64,000 nt of DNA from Flavivirga algicola. GTDB taxonomy: Bacteria; Bacteroidota; Bacteroidia; Flavobacteriales; Flavobacteriaceae. Shown one piece after another: positions 52,358 to 62,194 of this stretch. A program made the translations under genes and the position numbers. Under the pieces are notes generated by a model. That model searched no databases. It was given only the letters and a program-made list of their open reading frames with translations, and was not told the DNA's origin. Each line of letters opens with the position of its first letter. Positions within the stretch are counted from its first letter, which is position 1. Location: assembly GCF_012910715.1 (NCBI RefSeq), contig NZ_JABBHF010000015.1:1-64000 (forward strand), given 5' to 3'.

Positions 52358-53110
52358 ATGTTAGAGTCTTACGTTAAGTTAACCGTTAGTAGCAATATAG
52401 GGTATATTGAATTCTTTCACCCGAATCGAAATTCTATGCCAAGTGATGTTTTGTCTAAATTATCAAAAACCATACAGGAAGCAGGAAATAATGATGCTGT
52501 TAAGGTTATTGTTTTAAAAAGTGGTGGAGATAGAACTTTTTGTGCTGGTGCCAGCTTCAATGAATTAATAGATGTCGAAGATGCTGAAGCTGGAAAGGTT
52601 TTTTTCTCTGGATTTGCTCATGTTATTAATGCCATGCGTAAATGTCCAAAGCTCATCATTGGTCGCATTCAAGGAAAAACCGTTGGAGGAGGTGTAGGTT
52701 TGGCTGCTGCAACCGATTATTGTATGACAACTAAATATGCCTCTATAAGATTAAGTGAGCTAAGTATTGGTATTGGGCCTTTTGTAATAGAACCAGTAGT
52801 TACAAGGAAAATAGGGCTGTCGGCTATGTCGCAAATGACTATAGATGCCGAAACTTTCTTTTCTGCAGAATTTGCTAAAGAAAAAGGGCTATATGCTGAT
52901 GTTTTTGAAACTGCAGAAGAGCTTGATGAAGCAGTTGAAAGTTTGGCTACTAAACTAGCATCCTACAATCCTGAAGCTTTAGCAGATATGAAAACTGTTT
53001 TTTGGAAAGGCACAGATGATTGGGATACACTATTAATAGAGCGTGCAGCGATAAGTGGTAAACTCGTGCTGAGTAAGTTTACCAAAAAGACTTTAAAACG
53101 TTTTCGGTGA
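52358..53110 (+). CDS. Enoyl-CoA hydratase/isomerase family protein
   Basis: A 250-residue crotonase-fold enzyme. The oxyanion-hole segments are DRTFCAGASFNEL and GRIQGKTVGGGVGLAAATDYCM. The later region (RLSELSIGIGPFVIEPVV) has no obvious second glutamate of hydratases in the usual place, so isomerase or another crotonase reaction is possible. The C-terminal trimerisation helix is present. Likely role in fatty- or amino-acid CoA metabolism. It is convergent with the aromatic amino acid hydroxylase gene, with 6 bases between stops. Confidence 0.87.
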   Translation: MLESYVKLTVSSNIGYIEFFHPNRNSMPSDVLSKLSKTIQEAGNNDAVKVIVLKSGGDRTFCAGASFNELIDVEDAEAGKVFFSGFAHVINAMRKCPKLIIGRIQGKTVGGGVGLAAATDYCMTTKYASIRLSELSIGIGPFVIEPVVTRKIGLSAMSQMTIDAETFFSAEFAKEKGLYADVFETAEELDEAVESLATKLASYNPEALADMKTVFWKGTDDWDTLLIERAAISGKLVLSKFTKKTLKRFR

Positions 53111-53116
53111 TTTGTA

Positions 53117-54874
53117 TTAAGCATTAACCGCCTGTCTAATAATTTCTAACCCATCATCAATTAAATGACCAACATTAGGTCTGTTTTGTTTTACAGTTTC
53201 TAAATGATTCAAAATACTCTTACAGAGGTTAGATTCGTTAGCTATAGCTGCCAATTCATAGAGCTCTACGGATAATAACCAATCGTCAGGGTGTCTCTCA
53301 ATCAATTGCTCTAATACTTTTGTTCTGGAAATCGTTTTGTTTTTATGGTCTCTATAATCTCTTATTTGTTGGTAAAGTGTATCTAACTCTACACGTTCTT
53401 CCGATTTTTTTGCCTGAATGGTTTTAGTTGATGGTATATGTGTTATTAAATTAAAGCTATTTAAATCTGCAATTCCAGAGAAAGCTGAAACGATCTCCTT
53501 GCCTATAGCCATATCATAAATACCCCATTCTGGTCGAAAGAGTACATTATCATTGTGTGTAACGGTACAGTTTTTAAAGCTAATTAATATTATTTTTCCT
53601 TGAAGGTTGCGTTTGCCAGTAATAATTTCACCAGAAACTTTCACCCCGCCTTCAAACTCTAAAGTAATGCTTTGCTCTTCATAAATAGCATAAGCACTTA
53701 AGTCGCGAGGGCTCATGTCTTCAATAGCTAAGTTGATGCCTTTAAGTTTTCCAATAGGAGACCCAAACCCTTTATGGTGGGTATTTGTGCCATGTCCAAC
53801 CAATTCCTTTTCTCTATAAGCCAAAGCGGTCTCTCCTGTCGTTTGAATATAAATTGGGTTGCCATTATTTTCAATAACACTGGTGAATATGCCAGAAATT
53901 TGTAACCCTGTACTTAACTCTACGGTACCTAAAGCCTTTGAGTCTATGAGCTTGTTGACTCCTTGAAGGCCTCCTTTTCGTAAAGCCATGGTATTTGCAA
54001 ATTCTTCTAAAATAAGGCTTAAATGCGCAAAATCTGGCGTGACAAATAGTTGAGGTTGTGGTTTGGTAATATCGAAATCTTTATATGTGGCACTAATATC
54101 GTAAGGAAGCTTTTTGACGTCATTGGTCATACACCAGGCACTTTCGCCAATAGAAGATAAAAGCCCTGCTCCATATATGTTAGGGTTTTCTAGAGTACCA
54201 ATTAGACCGTATTCAACCGTCCACCAATGTAAATTCCTTATCAGAGCCATTTCACTTGGTTCTCCCATGTTTTGTTGTAAGTCCTCCACTTTTTTTTCAG
54301 CAGCAGTAATATCGCTTTCGTTTGAATTTGGCGCTTCTTTTATGATAGATAAATGCCGTACGGCTTCATATAATTCATAGTCTTTAGCAGATGAAATAGC
54401 TTTACATCCAATCTCTCCAAAACGTCTTAAATACTCTGCGTATTCTGGATTTGCGATAATAGGAGCATGTCCGGCACCTTCATGAATAATATCTGGGGCA
54501 GGCGTATATTCTATATGTTCCAACTGCCTAATGTCACTGGCAATGACTAATACATTGTATGCCTGGAATTCCATAAATGCATTTGGTGGGATAAAACCAT
54601 CAACAGCTACAGCCGCCCAACCTATATCCTTTAAAATCCTATTCATGCCATACATGTTAGGAATACTATCAATAGAAATCCCCGTTTGTTTTAAGCCTTC
54701 TAGGTAAGATTTGTGAGCTACTGTACTTAAAAAGTCCACATTTTTACGCATGACATAGCGCCAAACAGCCTGGTCTATGGCAGAGTAGTCCTCGTAGTTT
54801 TGAGGTTTTATAAACTGCATTAAATGCTTAGGTAAGCGATTTAATATGTCGTTAGATTCAATTGAATTAGACAT
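53117..54874 (-). CDS. Aromatic amino acid hydroxylase (phenylalanine 4-monooxygenase type) with C-terminal extension
   Basis: ATG 54874 (Met17 of the longer frame from 54922) begins MSNSIESNDILNRLPKHL and is preferred. A biopterin-dependent hydroxylase domain runs from about 20 to 330. PDIIHEGAGHAPI supplies the two iron histidines (HEGAGH near residues 131-136), and WWTVEYGLIG the iron glutamate. After the catalytic domain comes about 250 residues unique to the long Bacteroidota form (GHGTNTHHKGFGSPIG, EFEGGVKVSGEIITGKR and a helical end). It converts Phe to Tyr. The extension is of unknown use; typical bacterial enzymes have about 270-300 residues. Confidence 0.92.
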   Translation of the reverse strand: MSNSIESNDILNRLPKHLMQFIKPQNYEDYSAIDQAVWRYVMRKNVDFLSTVAHKSYLEGLKQTGISIDSIPNMYGMNRILKDIGWAAVAVDGFIPPNAFMEFQAYNVLVIASDIRQLEHIEYTPAPDIIHEGAGHAPIIANPEYAEYLRRFGEIGCKAISSAKDYELYEAVRHLSIIKEAPNSNESDITAAEKKVEDLQQNMGEPSEMALIRNLHWWTVEYGLIGTLENPNIYGAGLLSSIGESAWCMTNDVKKLPYDISATYKDFDITKPQPQLFVTPDFAHLSLILEEFANTMALRKGGLQGVNKLIDSKALGTVELSTGLQISGIFTSVIENNGNPIYIQTTGETALAYREKELVGHGTNTHHKGFGSPIGKLKGINLAIEDMSPRDLSAYAIYEEQSITLEFEGGVKVSGEIITGKRNLQGKIILISFKNCTVTHNDNVLFRPEWGIYDMAIGKEIVSAFSGIADLNSFNLITHIPSTKTIQAKKSEERVELDTLYQQIRDYRDHKNKTISRTKVLEQLIERHPDDWLLSVELYELAAIANESNLCKSILNHLETVKQNRPNVGHLIDDGLEIIRQAVNA

Positions 54875-55008
54875 AATTGATTTAAAATAGGGTTTTGTTA
54901 AGTAAAAATACGAAATATTCAAACAATTGTTTGTTTTTTTGTGTTTTTAACAATGTTGATGGCGCGGCATATTTTAGTATTTTTATATTTTTTAAACTTT
55001 AAAATATT

Positions 55009-56112
55009 ATGTATACAAGACGTATATTTCCAGTGGCTGGAGTTTTAAGATGGACTCGCAGGCACATTTTTTTATTTATATTTCTAGCTTTAATCCCTGT
55101 TTTTTTATTTGATGTGCTAGGTTTAAAATGGTTGCACGTGCCTTGGTTGCCGCTAGGTGTTTTGGGTACTGCTGTGGCATTTGTTATTAGTTTTAAAAAT
55201 AATGCTTCTTACGATAGGCTTTGGGAAGCTCGAAAAATATGGGGAGGTATAGTCAACGCCTCACGTTCCTGGACGATCATGGTGAAGGATTTTATTAACA
55301 ATGATCATACTACCGAAAACAGAACAGAAGAAGAAATGCAGCGCATTAAACGAGAGTTGGTGCATAGACATGTGGCGTGGCTTACAGCTTTGCGCTATCA
55401 GTTAAGGCAAGATAAGCCATGGGAAATGCATCTTAAAGCAGGTAAATCCAATAAAGAGTTTAGAGCTAGAAACTATAGGGTTTGTGAAGATGTTGAAGGT
55501 TTAGATGGAGCTATAAAACCGTATCTTTCGGAGGCAGATTACAAAGAAGTGTTTGCCAAAGGAAATCAAGCCTCTCAATTATTAGGAATTCAATCCAGAC
55601 GTTTAAAAGAGTTGATGAGCCAAGGTTTGATAGAAGACTTTAGGCACATGGAAATGATGAATATGCTGGTGGAGTTTTATACCCTCCAAGGTAAGAGTGA
55701 ACGTATTAAGAATTTTCCATACCCCAGACAATTTGCAACACTTAATTATTTGTTTGTTTGGATTTTTATTTTGTTAATTCCTTATGGCATTATGGAAGGG
55801 TTTGAAAGTTTTGGAGAGAAAATCTTAGCAATGCTAAGCAAGCACAAGGAGCAGGAATCTTTAATGCATATAGCACAACAAACCATTGCGAAGCATTTTG
55901 TATGGTTTTCTGTACCTTTTAGTGCTTTGATATCTTGGGTGTTTCATACCATGGAAGCTATTGGAGAAAATACCGAAAATCCATTTGAAGGAGGTCCTAA
56001 TGATGTGCCTATTACTGATTTAAGTCGAGGTATCGAGATAGATATCAGGCAGCTTATTGATGATACCGATATTCCTGAGCCTTACGTTTGGGAAAATGAT
56101 ATTGTTATGTAG
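55009..56112 (+). CDS. Bestrophin-family anion channel
   Basis: A 367-residue bestrophin/RFP-TM membrane protein. Transmembrane segments lie near 20-45 (HIFLFIFLALIPVFLFDVLGL), 52-70, 238-262 (LNYLFVWIFILLIPYGIM) and 298-318. FKNNASYDRLWEARKIWGGIVNASR is the signature between helices 1 and 2. The C-terminus has ENPFEGGPNDVPITDLSRGIEIDIRQL. It likely forms a chloride or bicarbonate channel in the inner membrane. A strong terminator follows. Confidence 0.93.
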   Translation: MYTRRIFPVAGVLRWTRRHIFLFIFLALIPVFLFDVLGLKWLHVPWLPLGVLGTAVAFVISFKNNASYDRLWEARKIWGGIVNASRSWTIMVKDFINNDHTTENRTEEEMQRIKRELVHRHVAWLTALRYQLRQDKPWEMHLKAGKSNKEFRARNYRVCEDVEGLDGAIKPYLSEADYKEVFAKGNQASQLLGIQSRRLKELMSQGLIEDFRHMEMMNMLVEFYTLQGKSERIKNFPYPRQFATLNYLFVWIFILLIPYGIMEGFESFGEKILAMLSKHKEQESLMHIAQQTIAKHFVWFSVPFSALISWVFHTMEAIGENTENPFEGGPNDVPITDLSRGIEIDIRQLIDDTDIPEPYVWENDIVM

Positions 56113-56113
56113 C

Positions 56114-56164
56114 AAAAAAGCGACTTTTGGTCACTGAGCGTAGCCGAAGTAAGTCGCTTTTTTT
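56114..56164. terminator. Terminator hairpin carrying a REP-like loop
   Basis: AAAAAAGCGACTT (56114-56126) pairs with AAGTCGCTTTTTTT (56151-56164); T- and A-runs on both sides let it work in both directions. The loop includes TGAGCGTAGCCGAAG, the same core as in the REP units at 9.4-10.4 kb. It sits between convergent genes. Confidence 0.85.
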
Positions 56165-56172
56165 ATTTTTTT

Positions 56173-56748
56173 TTATCGTTGAGCGATTGGAGGGTACTTA
56201 GTCATAATTTCTGTGACAAACTCTTTAATGCGTGCTTCTTTTTTCTCCATATTTCTACTCAGGTAACCAGTTCCCATACCTTGCCATACAAGCTCTTTTT
56301 TATTGGCATCAATAAGATCAATATATAAGGTGCCTTGTGTACTGGTACTAACACTGGGTTGATTCCAACCCCAGCCCCAGCCAGGTCCGAAGCCTCCCCA
56401 GCCCCAACCAGGTCCAAAACCTCCCCAGCCCCAACCGCCATAACCCCAAGAGTTATTGTAAACATCAACGCGTTGCTGAGATTTTGTAAAAAGACTTATT
56501 AATAGATCAGGCTTTTCAGATTTTGTAAAACCTTTAGCTAACAATTCAGCTTCAATGGCACGAAGAATTCTTCGTTTATCTAAATCACTAATTTCTGCTT
56601 TGTCAATACCGGTTTTAAAAAATGCAAAGGTTTTGTATTCTTCAAAACGGGCATTCTTATCATAATCTGCTGCAACACGCACAGAACTGCATGAGGTAAC
56701 CACAATGAGCAATGCTAAAAGTGGTAGAGTGTTTAATAGTTTTTTCAT
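56173..56748 (-). CDS. DUF4136 lipoprotein with WGWGGFGPG repeats
   Basis: A 191-residue lipoprotein: leader LLNTLPLLALLIVVTSC with lipobox Cys. The DUF4136 fold follows (FEEYKTFAFFKTG, RRILRAIEAELLAKGFTKSEKPDLLISL, LYIDLIDANKKELVWQGMGTGYLS). A Gly/Trp-rich insert of about 30 residues near 108-137 has three copies of GWGGFGPGW-like sequence. DUF4136 proteins are envelope lipoproteins of unknown role. Confidence 0.9.
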   Translation of the reverse strand: MKKLLNTLPLLALLIVVTSCSSVRVAADYDKNARFEEYKTFAFFKTGIDKAEISDLDKRRILRAIEAELLAKGFTKSEKPDLLISLFTKSQQRVDVYNNSWGYGGWGWGGFGPGWGWGGFGPGWGWGWNQPSVSTSTQGTLYIDLIDANKKELVWQGMGTGYLSRNMEKKEARIKEFVTEIMTKYPPIAQR

Positions 56749-56890
56749 AGCCTTTTATTTTAGTTCTACATTACTTAAATAACCTTTAAAACAATGATTT
56801 TAAGTGCTTTTTAGTTTAATAATAGCATCAATAATCGTACCAAGCCACTATTAACGAATTTGTTACAGGGTTCGTTAAACCACTTTAATG

Positions 56891-57040
56891 CTATTTATTT
56901 CGATCGTATCCGTACGGACAATGTCTGCATCCGCTTTCACAGCAATACCCTCTTCTTAAGTGGTACTGTTCGGTGAAACAGCGATAACCTTCTGGTGTTA
57001 AGTAGTAATCACCTTCCTCTATGGGGATTATTTTTTTCAT
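56891..57040 (-). CDS. DUF5522 small cysteine-rich protein (49 aa)
   Basis: ATG at 57040 opens a 49-codon frame ending TAG at 56891. It reads MKKIIPIEEGDYYLTPEGYR and then YCCESGCRHCPYGY. The CC-x3-C-x2-C pattern is the mark of DUF5522, a small family widespread in Bacteroidota, which probably binds a metal or metal cluster. It fills the gap between the DUF4136 gene and the divergent HExxH gene. Function unknown, recognition of the family strong. Confidence 0.87.
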   Translation of the reverse strand: MKKIIPIEEGDYYLTPEGYRCFTEQYHLRRGYCCESGCRHCPYGYDRNK

Positions 57041-57098
57041 TTGATTGTATTATAACAAAGATAATGTAATTTGGATTGATTTTTGATTGTTGTATAAT

Positions 57099-57440
57099 AT
57101 GATTTTAATTTCGAAATATTTAGTCCCGAAAGGTTATACAGGCTTAACTATTTTTCCTTTTGTGTTTTTGAGATCAAGACAATTAATAAAACATGCTGTT
57201 TTAATAAATCATGAAAAAATACATTTAAAGCAGCAATTAGAAATGCTTATAATCCCTTTTTATTTAATCTATGGCATCGAATTTTTAGTGCGGTTGTGCC
57301 AATATAAAGAATGGGATTTGGCGTATAGAAATATTTCTTTTGAACGGGAAGCTTATGCTAATGAACTAAACTTGGTTTATTTAAAACATCGTCCATTTTG
57401 GGCATTTTTAAAGTATTTTTTCATTAAGCATATAGAATAA
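57099..57440 (+). CDS. Small HExxH-motif protein
   Basis: The frame opens at 57087; ATG 57099 (MILISKYLVPKGYTG) is the likelier start, giving 113 residues. HEKIHLKQQLEML is a HExxH zinc-peptidase-like motif, followed by a hydrophobic helix (IIPFYLIYGIEFLVRLC) and NISFEREAYANE, whose glutamates could complete a metal site as in minimal gluzincins. Families of this kind are common in flavobacteria and uncharacterised. Activity is not established. Confidence 0.75.
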   Translation: MILISKYLVPKGYTGLTIFPFVFLRSRQLIKHAVLINHEKIHLKQQLEMLIIPFYLIYGIEFLVRLCQYKEWDLAYRNISFEREAYANELNLVYLKHRPFWAFLKYFFIKHIE

Positions 57441-57442
57441 AA

Positions 57443-57473
57443 AAGACCGCCAAATATTTTAAGGCAGTCTCTT
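57443..57473. terminator. Terminator between convergent genes
   Basis: AAGACCGCC and GGCAGTCT form a stem with one mismatch, with A-run and T-rich flanks. It serves the HExxH gene (stop 57440) and perhaps the convergent cytochrome-like gene. Confidence 0.6.
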
Positions 57474-57495
57474 TCATTTTTATAGAAGATCAGAA

Positions 57496-58947
57496 TTATT
57501 TTAATGTTCTGAGAAATTCCGCTGTTTTTTTATGTTGTTCGTCTTTCATTAAATCAATCTCTTCTTTGCTTTTTCCTTCACTTGATTTAATGTAAGCATC
57601 AAATATATGGCTTAAGTATATAGGGGACGTATTGCCAGCAAAACTTATTGGGTTATGGCAAGTAAAGCAATTTTGGAGATTTGTTACATTGATATCCGAA
57701 ATGTTTTTTTGAGAGGTTTGTGTGAACGTTTCCATGGTGACATTTGCACAATTTAAAGATCCACGAGCACTAGACCCTGGCGTTGCTGCACCTATTTTTC
57801 CTCCTAAACTCACAATTTTTTGAGCTTGTTGCTCTTGCGTTAAGCCGTCGGTATCAATCCATATAGAACCGTTATAAAAATAGTTCTTCCAAACATCTTT
57901 GAGGTTTTTTGCTACACTGGCATTTATTTCTTCTATATTATTAAAATTTTCGGGTTCTTTTTGGCTTGTTTGCATGTAGCCTGATGTGGTAACTGGAACA
58001 CCGTATTGAAATAAGTCAAAAGCCTTACTTGCCAACACGGGCTTGTCGTCTTTAATAAATGTAATGCCATCTAAACCTGTTGTACTGCCTTCTGCAAATA
58101 ATAATTTTTCGCTAGTTGAACTTGCTGAGTTTACTTTCCAATCGTAGTTTGGAGCCATATCGTTATGTTCAAAAGTAGCCCAGATAAATTCGGGGTGGTT
58201 TTCCACGACGCCCACTACATGCATGCCTAACAAGGCAACCTCGGTATTTGTATATGTTTTGCCATCTTTATTAATGATAGCAGCAGTGGTTGTGTAGTAA
58301 TTTTCTGTCTTGTCACTTGGTGTCGCTTTAGCATCTACCCAAGCCACTTTTAATTCTAAAGACCCTACTGGGAAAGCTTGTAAATTGTCTGCGGGTAATT
58401 CCCCTGATGCTAAAGCGGCTTTAAACGCTTCGGCCGATTTCTGCATAATCAAACTTGTGTGTATCGAATAGTGAACCGTAAAAGCTTTGTTTACAGTGCT
58501 ATTATAGGTTGGATTTACTTTTAGTACGCCGTGTTCAAAGCCTGCCTGTATTGTGTCTGTTAATACGACACTGGTACCTTGTTGCTGTGTAACAGGTTGC
58601 ATGGCATCGGTAACCTGAATGATTTCTTTTTGGTTAAGAAATAATGGTAAGCTTCCTTCAGGTTTTGTTACCCATAAAAACTTTTGCCATGACCACTGAT
58701 GAAAAATACAGTTCGTTGTTGAACTTACATCAAACGGACTGCCTTTTCCTTCTGCAGGAGGTGGTGTTTGGCTGTGGGGAAACCAACTTGCTTCCGATAA
58801 ACATAGGGAGTCATCATTTTTTTCGGTGTATGTTGCTCGAACTTCTGTTTTAACTTCTTCTTTCTTTTCTTTTTTACAAGACAAAAAGCATAAGGCTAAG
58901 ATAGTAGCCAGTACTGTAGTGTTTAGTGCGGTAATTGGTTTTTTCAT
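57496..58947 (-). CDS. Exported lipoprotein with one c-type heme motif
   Basis: A 483-residue protein not recognised beyond its motif. Residues 1-24 are a lipoprotein leader (TTVLATILALCFLSC). The long middle part has IFHQWSWQKFLWVTKPEGSLP, LELKVAWVDAKATPSDKTENYYTTTA and LLGMHVVGVVENHPEFIWATFEHND. One CFTCH heme-binding motif lies near residue 430 (LQNCFTCHNPISFAG), with a methionine available later as possible axial ligand. It is probably a periplasmic monoheme protein facing the outer membrane. The gene is alone. Confidence 0.7.
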   Translation of the reverse strand: MKKPITALNTTVLATILALCFLSCKKEKKEEVKTEVRATYTEKNDDSLCLSEASWFPHSQTPPPAEGKGSPFDVSSTTNCIFHQWSWQKFLWVTKPEGSLPLFLNQKEIIQVTDAMQPVTQQQGTSVVLTDTIQAGFEHGVLKVNPTYNSTVNKAFTVHYSIHTSLIMQKSAEAFKAALASGELPADNLQAFPVGSLELKVAWVDAKATPSDKTENYYTTTAAIINKDGKTYTNTEVALLGMHVVGVVENHPEFIWATFEHNDMAPNYDWKVNSASSTSEKLLFAEGSTTGLDGITFIKDDKPVLASKAFDLFQYGVPVTTSGYMQTSQKEPENFNNIEEINASVAKNLKDVWKNYFYNGSIWIDTDGLTQEQQAQKIVSLGGKIGAATPGSSARGSLNCANVTMETFTQTSQKNISDINVTNLQNCFTCHNPISFAGNTSPIYLSHIFDAYIKSSEGKSKEEIDLMKDEQHKKTAEFLRTLK

Positions 58948-59172
58948 TTTGAAAGTAGTTTATAGTTTGGTTAATGTAAGTAAGTATGATTTTCTCTATT
59001 TATTTAGACACTAATTTAAACAAATATCTTAAATGTAGGTTATTTTTTACTTTAATATTGTTTTTTCTTTCATTTAATTAATAATAGTTTAGATGTAAAG
59101 GCAATTTTTTTTGCTCAATAAGGAGCTGTGATAATATTCATTTTAGGAATTTTTTAAAGTATCTTCGTGCTA

Positions 59173-60084
59173 ATGGATTTTAAATTAAAACACAGTATTA
59201 ATCAGCAGGTTTCTTTGGTAAAAGAAATGGATGTAGAATTGTTTATAAAACGCGAAGATAAAATCCACCCATTTGTTTCTGGGAATAAATATAGAAAGCT
59301 CAAATATAACTTGATTGAAGCTAGAGAAAAAGGTTTTGAAACCTTGCTTACTTTTGGAGGTGCATTTTCTAACCATATAGCAGCTGTAGCTTCAGCAGGA
59401 AACCTATTAGGCTTTAAAACAATTGGTGTTATTAGGGGGGAGGAACTGGAAGATAAGATTTTAGAGAACGAAACCTTAAATTTTGCAAAACAGAATGGCA
59501 TGCAATTTAAATTTGTTTCTAGAGAAGATTATAGAAATAAAACGTCGGAGGCTTTTTTTAGTGCATTAAAAAAAGAATTTGGTGGTTTTTACCTAATTCC
59601 TGAAGGAGGCACCAATGCCCTAGCAATTAAAGGTTGTGAAGAAATATTAACAGTAACAGATAGAGCATTCGATTACATATGTTGTGCTGTTGGAACGGGT
59701 GGCACAATTTCTGGATTGATAAATTGTTCAAAACTTAGTCAACAAGTTTTAGGTTTTCCTGCTTTAAAAGGTGATTTTTTACAACAAGATATTAGTAAAT
59801 TTGTAACCAGTGCTAATTGGGATTTAATAAACAATTATCATTTTGGCGGGTATGCAAAAATAAATGAAGAGCTGGTGACGTTTATCAATCAGTTTAAAAA
59901 ATCGAATAATATTCCTTTGGATCCTGTATACACAGGTAAAATGATGTTTGGCATTTTTGATTTGATTCATAAGGGTTATTTTAAAAAAGGCTCAAGAATT
60001 TTAGCAATTCATACGGGAGGTTTGCAGGGTATTAAAGGGATGAATTCAGTGTTAAAAAATAAAAATTTATCAATAATTGAATAG
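59173..60084 (+). CDS. PLP-dependent ACC deaminase/D-cysteine desulfhydrase family enzyme
   Basis: A GTG at 59167 gives a frame two codons longer, but ATG 59173 (MDFKLKHS) is the likelier start, with a near -7 sequence TATCTTCG only a few bases before. The 303-residue protein has FVSGNKYRKLKYN with the PLP lysine, TFGGAFSNHIAAVASAG as substrate loop, AVGTGGTISGL for phosphate, and LAIHTGGLQG late. Family members desulfurate D-cysteine or deaminate ACC; which applies is open. The last 8 bases overlap the next gene. Confidence 0.87.
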   Translation: MDFKLKHSINQQVSLVKEMDVELFIKREDKIHPFVSGNKYRKLKYNLIEAREKGFETLLTFGGAFSNHIAAVASAGNLLGFKTIGVIRGEELEDKILENETLNFAKQNGMQFKFVSREDYRNKTSEAFFSALKKEFGGFYLIPEGGTNALAIKGCEEILTVTDRAFDYICCAVGTGGTISGLINCSKLSQQVLGFPALKGDFLQQDISKFVTSANWDLINNYHFGGYAKINEELVTFINQFKKSNNIPLDPVYTGKMMFGIFDLIHKGYFKKGSRILAIHTGGLQGIKGMNSVLKNKNLSIIE

Positions 60085-60883
60085 AATAATAGGAAAAATA
60101 ACGTTAGTATTATGTTTAGGGTGTTTTCTTTTTAGTTGCCGTTCTAAAAAAGGAATCGTTACAAAAAGACCTAATAATACGCCCACAGTAGTTATAGGTG
60201 GGGAAAGCAAAGAAGAAACAAAGCATGCACCTAAGACTTCATCTAAAGTCTATGCGAATGCCACAGAGAAATATATTGATGTTTACAAAGAAATTGCTCA
60301 GCAGGAAATGGACTTGTATGGCATCCCTGCTAGTATCACCTTGGCTCAAGGGATTCTTGAGTCGGGGTCTGGCAAAGGACGTCTTTCTGTAAAGGCTAAT
60401 AATCATTTTGGTATTAAATGCCATGGTTGGAAAGGAGGAAAGATTTATCATGATGATGACAAGGCGCAAGAATGTTTTAGAAAATATAAAGATGCCAAAT
60501 ATTCATTTAGAGATCATTCACTTTTCTTAAAAGATAGAAAGCGTTATGCGAAACTTTTCAAACTAAAAAAGAGTGATTATAAAGGCTGGGCCAGAGAATT
60601 AAGGTTAGCAGGATATGCTACCGATAAAAAATATCCTCAAAAATTAATTAGTATCATTGAACGTTACGAATTGTATAAGCTGGATAAAGGGGATGTAGGC
60701 AATTCAAGTGCAGAATTTAAGATGCCCGTAGTAGAGGAACAAATTACCTATACAGTCGCAAAAGGGGATACGTTATATTCTATTTCAAGAAAACATGGTA
60801 TCACAGTTGAAGAACTTCAAAAATTAAATGGATTGAACAGCACAGCCCTAAATATAGGGCAAGTATTAGTTGTAAAACCGTAA
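60077..60883 (+). CDS. Exported glucosaminidase with C-terminal LysM domain
   Basis: TTG 60077 is the only sensible start and gives a lipoprotein leader (ITLVLCLGCFLFSC). It overlaps the end of the preceding gene by 8 bases. A glucosaminidase domain covers about 60-210 (ASITLAQGILESGSGKGRL, NNHFGIKCH, FRDHSLFLKDRKRYAKLF) with the catalytic Glu in ILESG. A LysM domain (YTVAKGDTLYSISRKHGITV) ends the 268-residue protein and binds peptidoglycan. It hydrolyses the glycan backbone. hemL follows after 18 bases, so these three genes are likely one operon. Confidence 0.92.
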   Translation: MNRIIGKITLVLCLGCFLFSCRSKKGIVTKRPNNTPTVVIGGESKEETKHAPKTSSKVYANATEKYIDVYKEIAQQEMDLYGIPASITLAQGILESGSGKGRLSVKANNHFGIKCHGWKGGKIYHDDDKAQECFRKYKDAKYSFRDHSLFLKDRKRYAKLFKLKKSDYKGWARELRLAGYATDKKYPQKLISIIERYELYKLDKGDVGNSSAEFKMPVVEEQITYTVAKGDTLYSISRKHGITVEELQKLNGLNSTALNIGQVLVVKP

Positions 60884-60901
60884 GTAACCAATTATAAGTT
60901 T

Positions 60902-62194
60902 ATGAATTATAAAAGAAGCAGCGCACTATTTGTAGAAGCAGAAAAGGTTATTCCTGGAGGTGTGAATTCGCCAGTAAGAGCGTTTAAAGGAGTAGGGGGG
61001 ACGCCTATTTTTGTTAAAGAAGCAAAAGGAGCTTATTTATATGATGAAGATGATAATCGATTAATAGATTATATCAATTCTTGGGGTCCCATGATCTTAG
61101 GGCATGCCTATAAACCTGTTGTTGATGCTGTAGTAGAAAAAGCAAAAAAAGGAACTTCGTTTGGAATGCCAACCGAGATTGAAACTAAAATTGCCGAGTT
61201 GGCAGTCTCTATGGTGCCAAATATTGATAAAATACGATTTGTAAACTCAGGAACCGAAGCATGTATGAGTGCAGTGCGTCTGGCGCGTGGTTTTTCTGGA
61301 AAAGATAAAATTATAAAATTTGCTGGCTGCTATCATGGGCACAGTGATTCGTTTTTAATCCAAGCAGGTAGTGGGGCTAGTACTTTTGGAACACCTAATA
61401 GTCCAGGGGTTACAAAAGGAACAGCTAAAGATACTTTATTGGCTCGCTATAATGATATTGAAAATGTAACACAATTAATTGAGGCAAATAAGGGTGAAGT
61501 GGCCTGTATTATAATAGAGCCTGTTGCTGGAAATATGGGCTGTATTCCTCCTAAAGAAGGTTTTTTGGAAGCCTTAAGGGCTTTGTGCGATACTCATAAC
61601 ATCTTATTGATTTTTGATGAGGTTATGACAGGGTTTCGTTTGGCTAAAGGCGGGGCTCAAGAGCTATTGGGTATTGACGCAGATATAGTTTGCTTCGGAA
61701 AAGTTATAGGTGGTGGTTTACCTGTTGGGGCATTTGCTGCTAGGGATGAAATTATGAATCATTTGGCGCCTTTAGGACCTGTGTATCAAGCAGGAACTTT
61801 AAGCGGAAACCCATTAGCTATGGCAGCTGGCTTGGCGATGTTAAATGAGCTGAATAAAGACACTGAGGTTTTTAGTCGTTTGGCTCAAAAAACCGAGTAC
61901 TTGCACAAGGGTATTGCTAAAGTTTTAAATGATAATAATATTGTTCATACTATCAATCGAGTTGGTTCTATGATTTCGGTTCATTTTGATAGCTCTGAAG
62001 TCGTAGATTTTGAAACCTCTGCGAAAGGAAATAACGATACGTTTAAAAAGTTCTTCCATGGGATGTTGGATGAAGGTGTTTATATAGCGCCAAGTGCTTT
62101 TGAAACCTGGTTTATTACTGATGCTTTGACGTATGAAGATTTAGATTTTACTATTACTGCTGTTGATAAGGTTACTAACAAAGAAACCTTTTGA
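60902..62194 (+). CDS. hemL: Glutamate-1-semialdehyde 2,1-aminomutase
   Basis: A 430-residue class III PLP aminotransferase for the C5 route to 5-aminolevulinate. [18 protein letters not shown] at the N-terminus is specific for Hem[36 protein letters not shown] and DEVMTGFR follow, and the PLP lysine is Lys267 in [13 protein letters not shown]. Its partner hemA is not in the window. The stop codon lies inside a perfect 21-bp palindrome. Confidence 0.97.
   Translation: MNYKRSSALFVEAEKVIPGGVNSPVRAFKGVGGTPIFVKEAKGAYLYDEDDNRLIDYINSWGPMILGHAYKPVVDAVVEKAKKGTSFGMPTEIETKIAELAVSMVPNIDKIRFVNSGTEACMSAVRLARGFSGKDKIIKFAGCYHGHSDSFLIQAGSGASTFGTPNSPGVTKGTAKDTLLARYNDIENVTQLIEANKGEVACIIIEPVAGNMGCIPPKEGFLEALRALCDTHNILLIFDEVMTGFRLAKGGAQELLGIDADIVCFGKVIGGGLPVGAFAARDEIMNHLAPLGPVYQAGTLSGNPLAMAAGLAMLNELNKDTEVFSRLAQKTEYLHKGIAKVLNDNNIVHTINRVGSMISVHFDSSEVVDFETSAKGNNDTFKKFFHGMLDEGVYIAPSAFETWFITDALTYEDLDFTITAVDKVTNKETF

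Noticed and set aside
56259-56468. A 69-codon frame inside the DUF4136 gene
   Set aside because: It arises from the Gly/Trp repeat read in another frame on the same strand.
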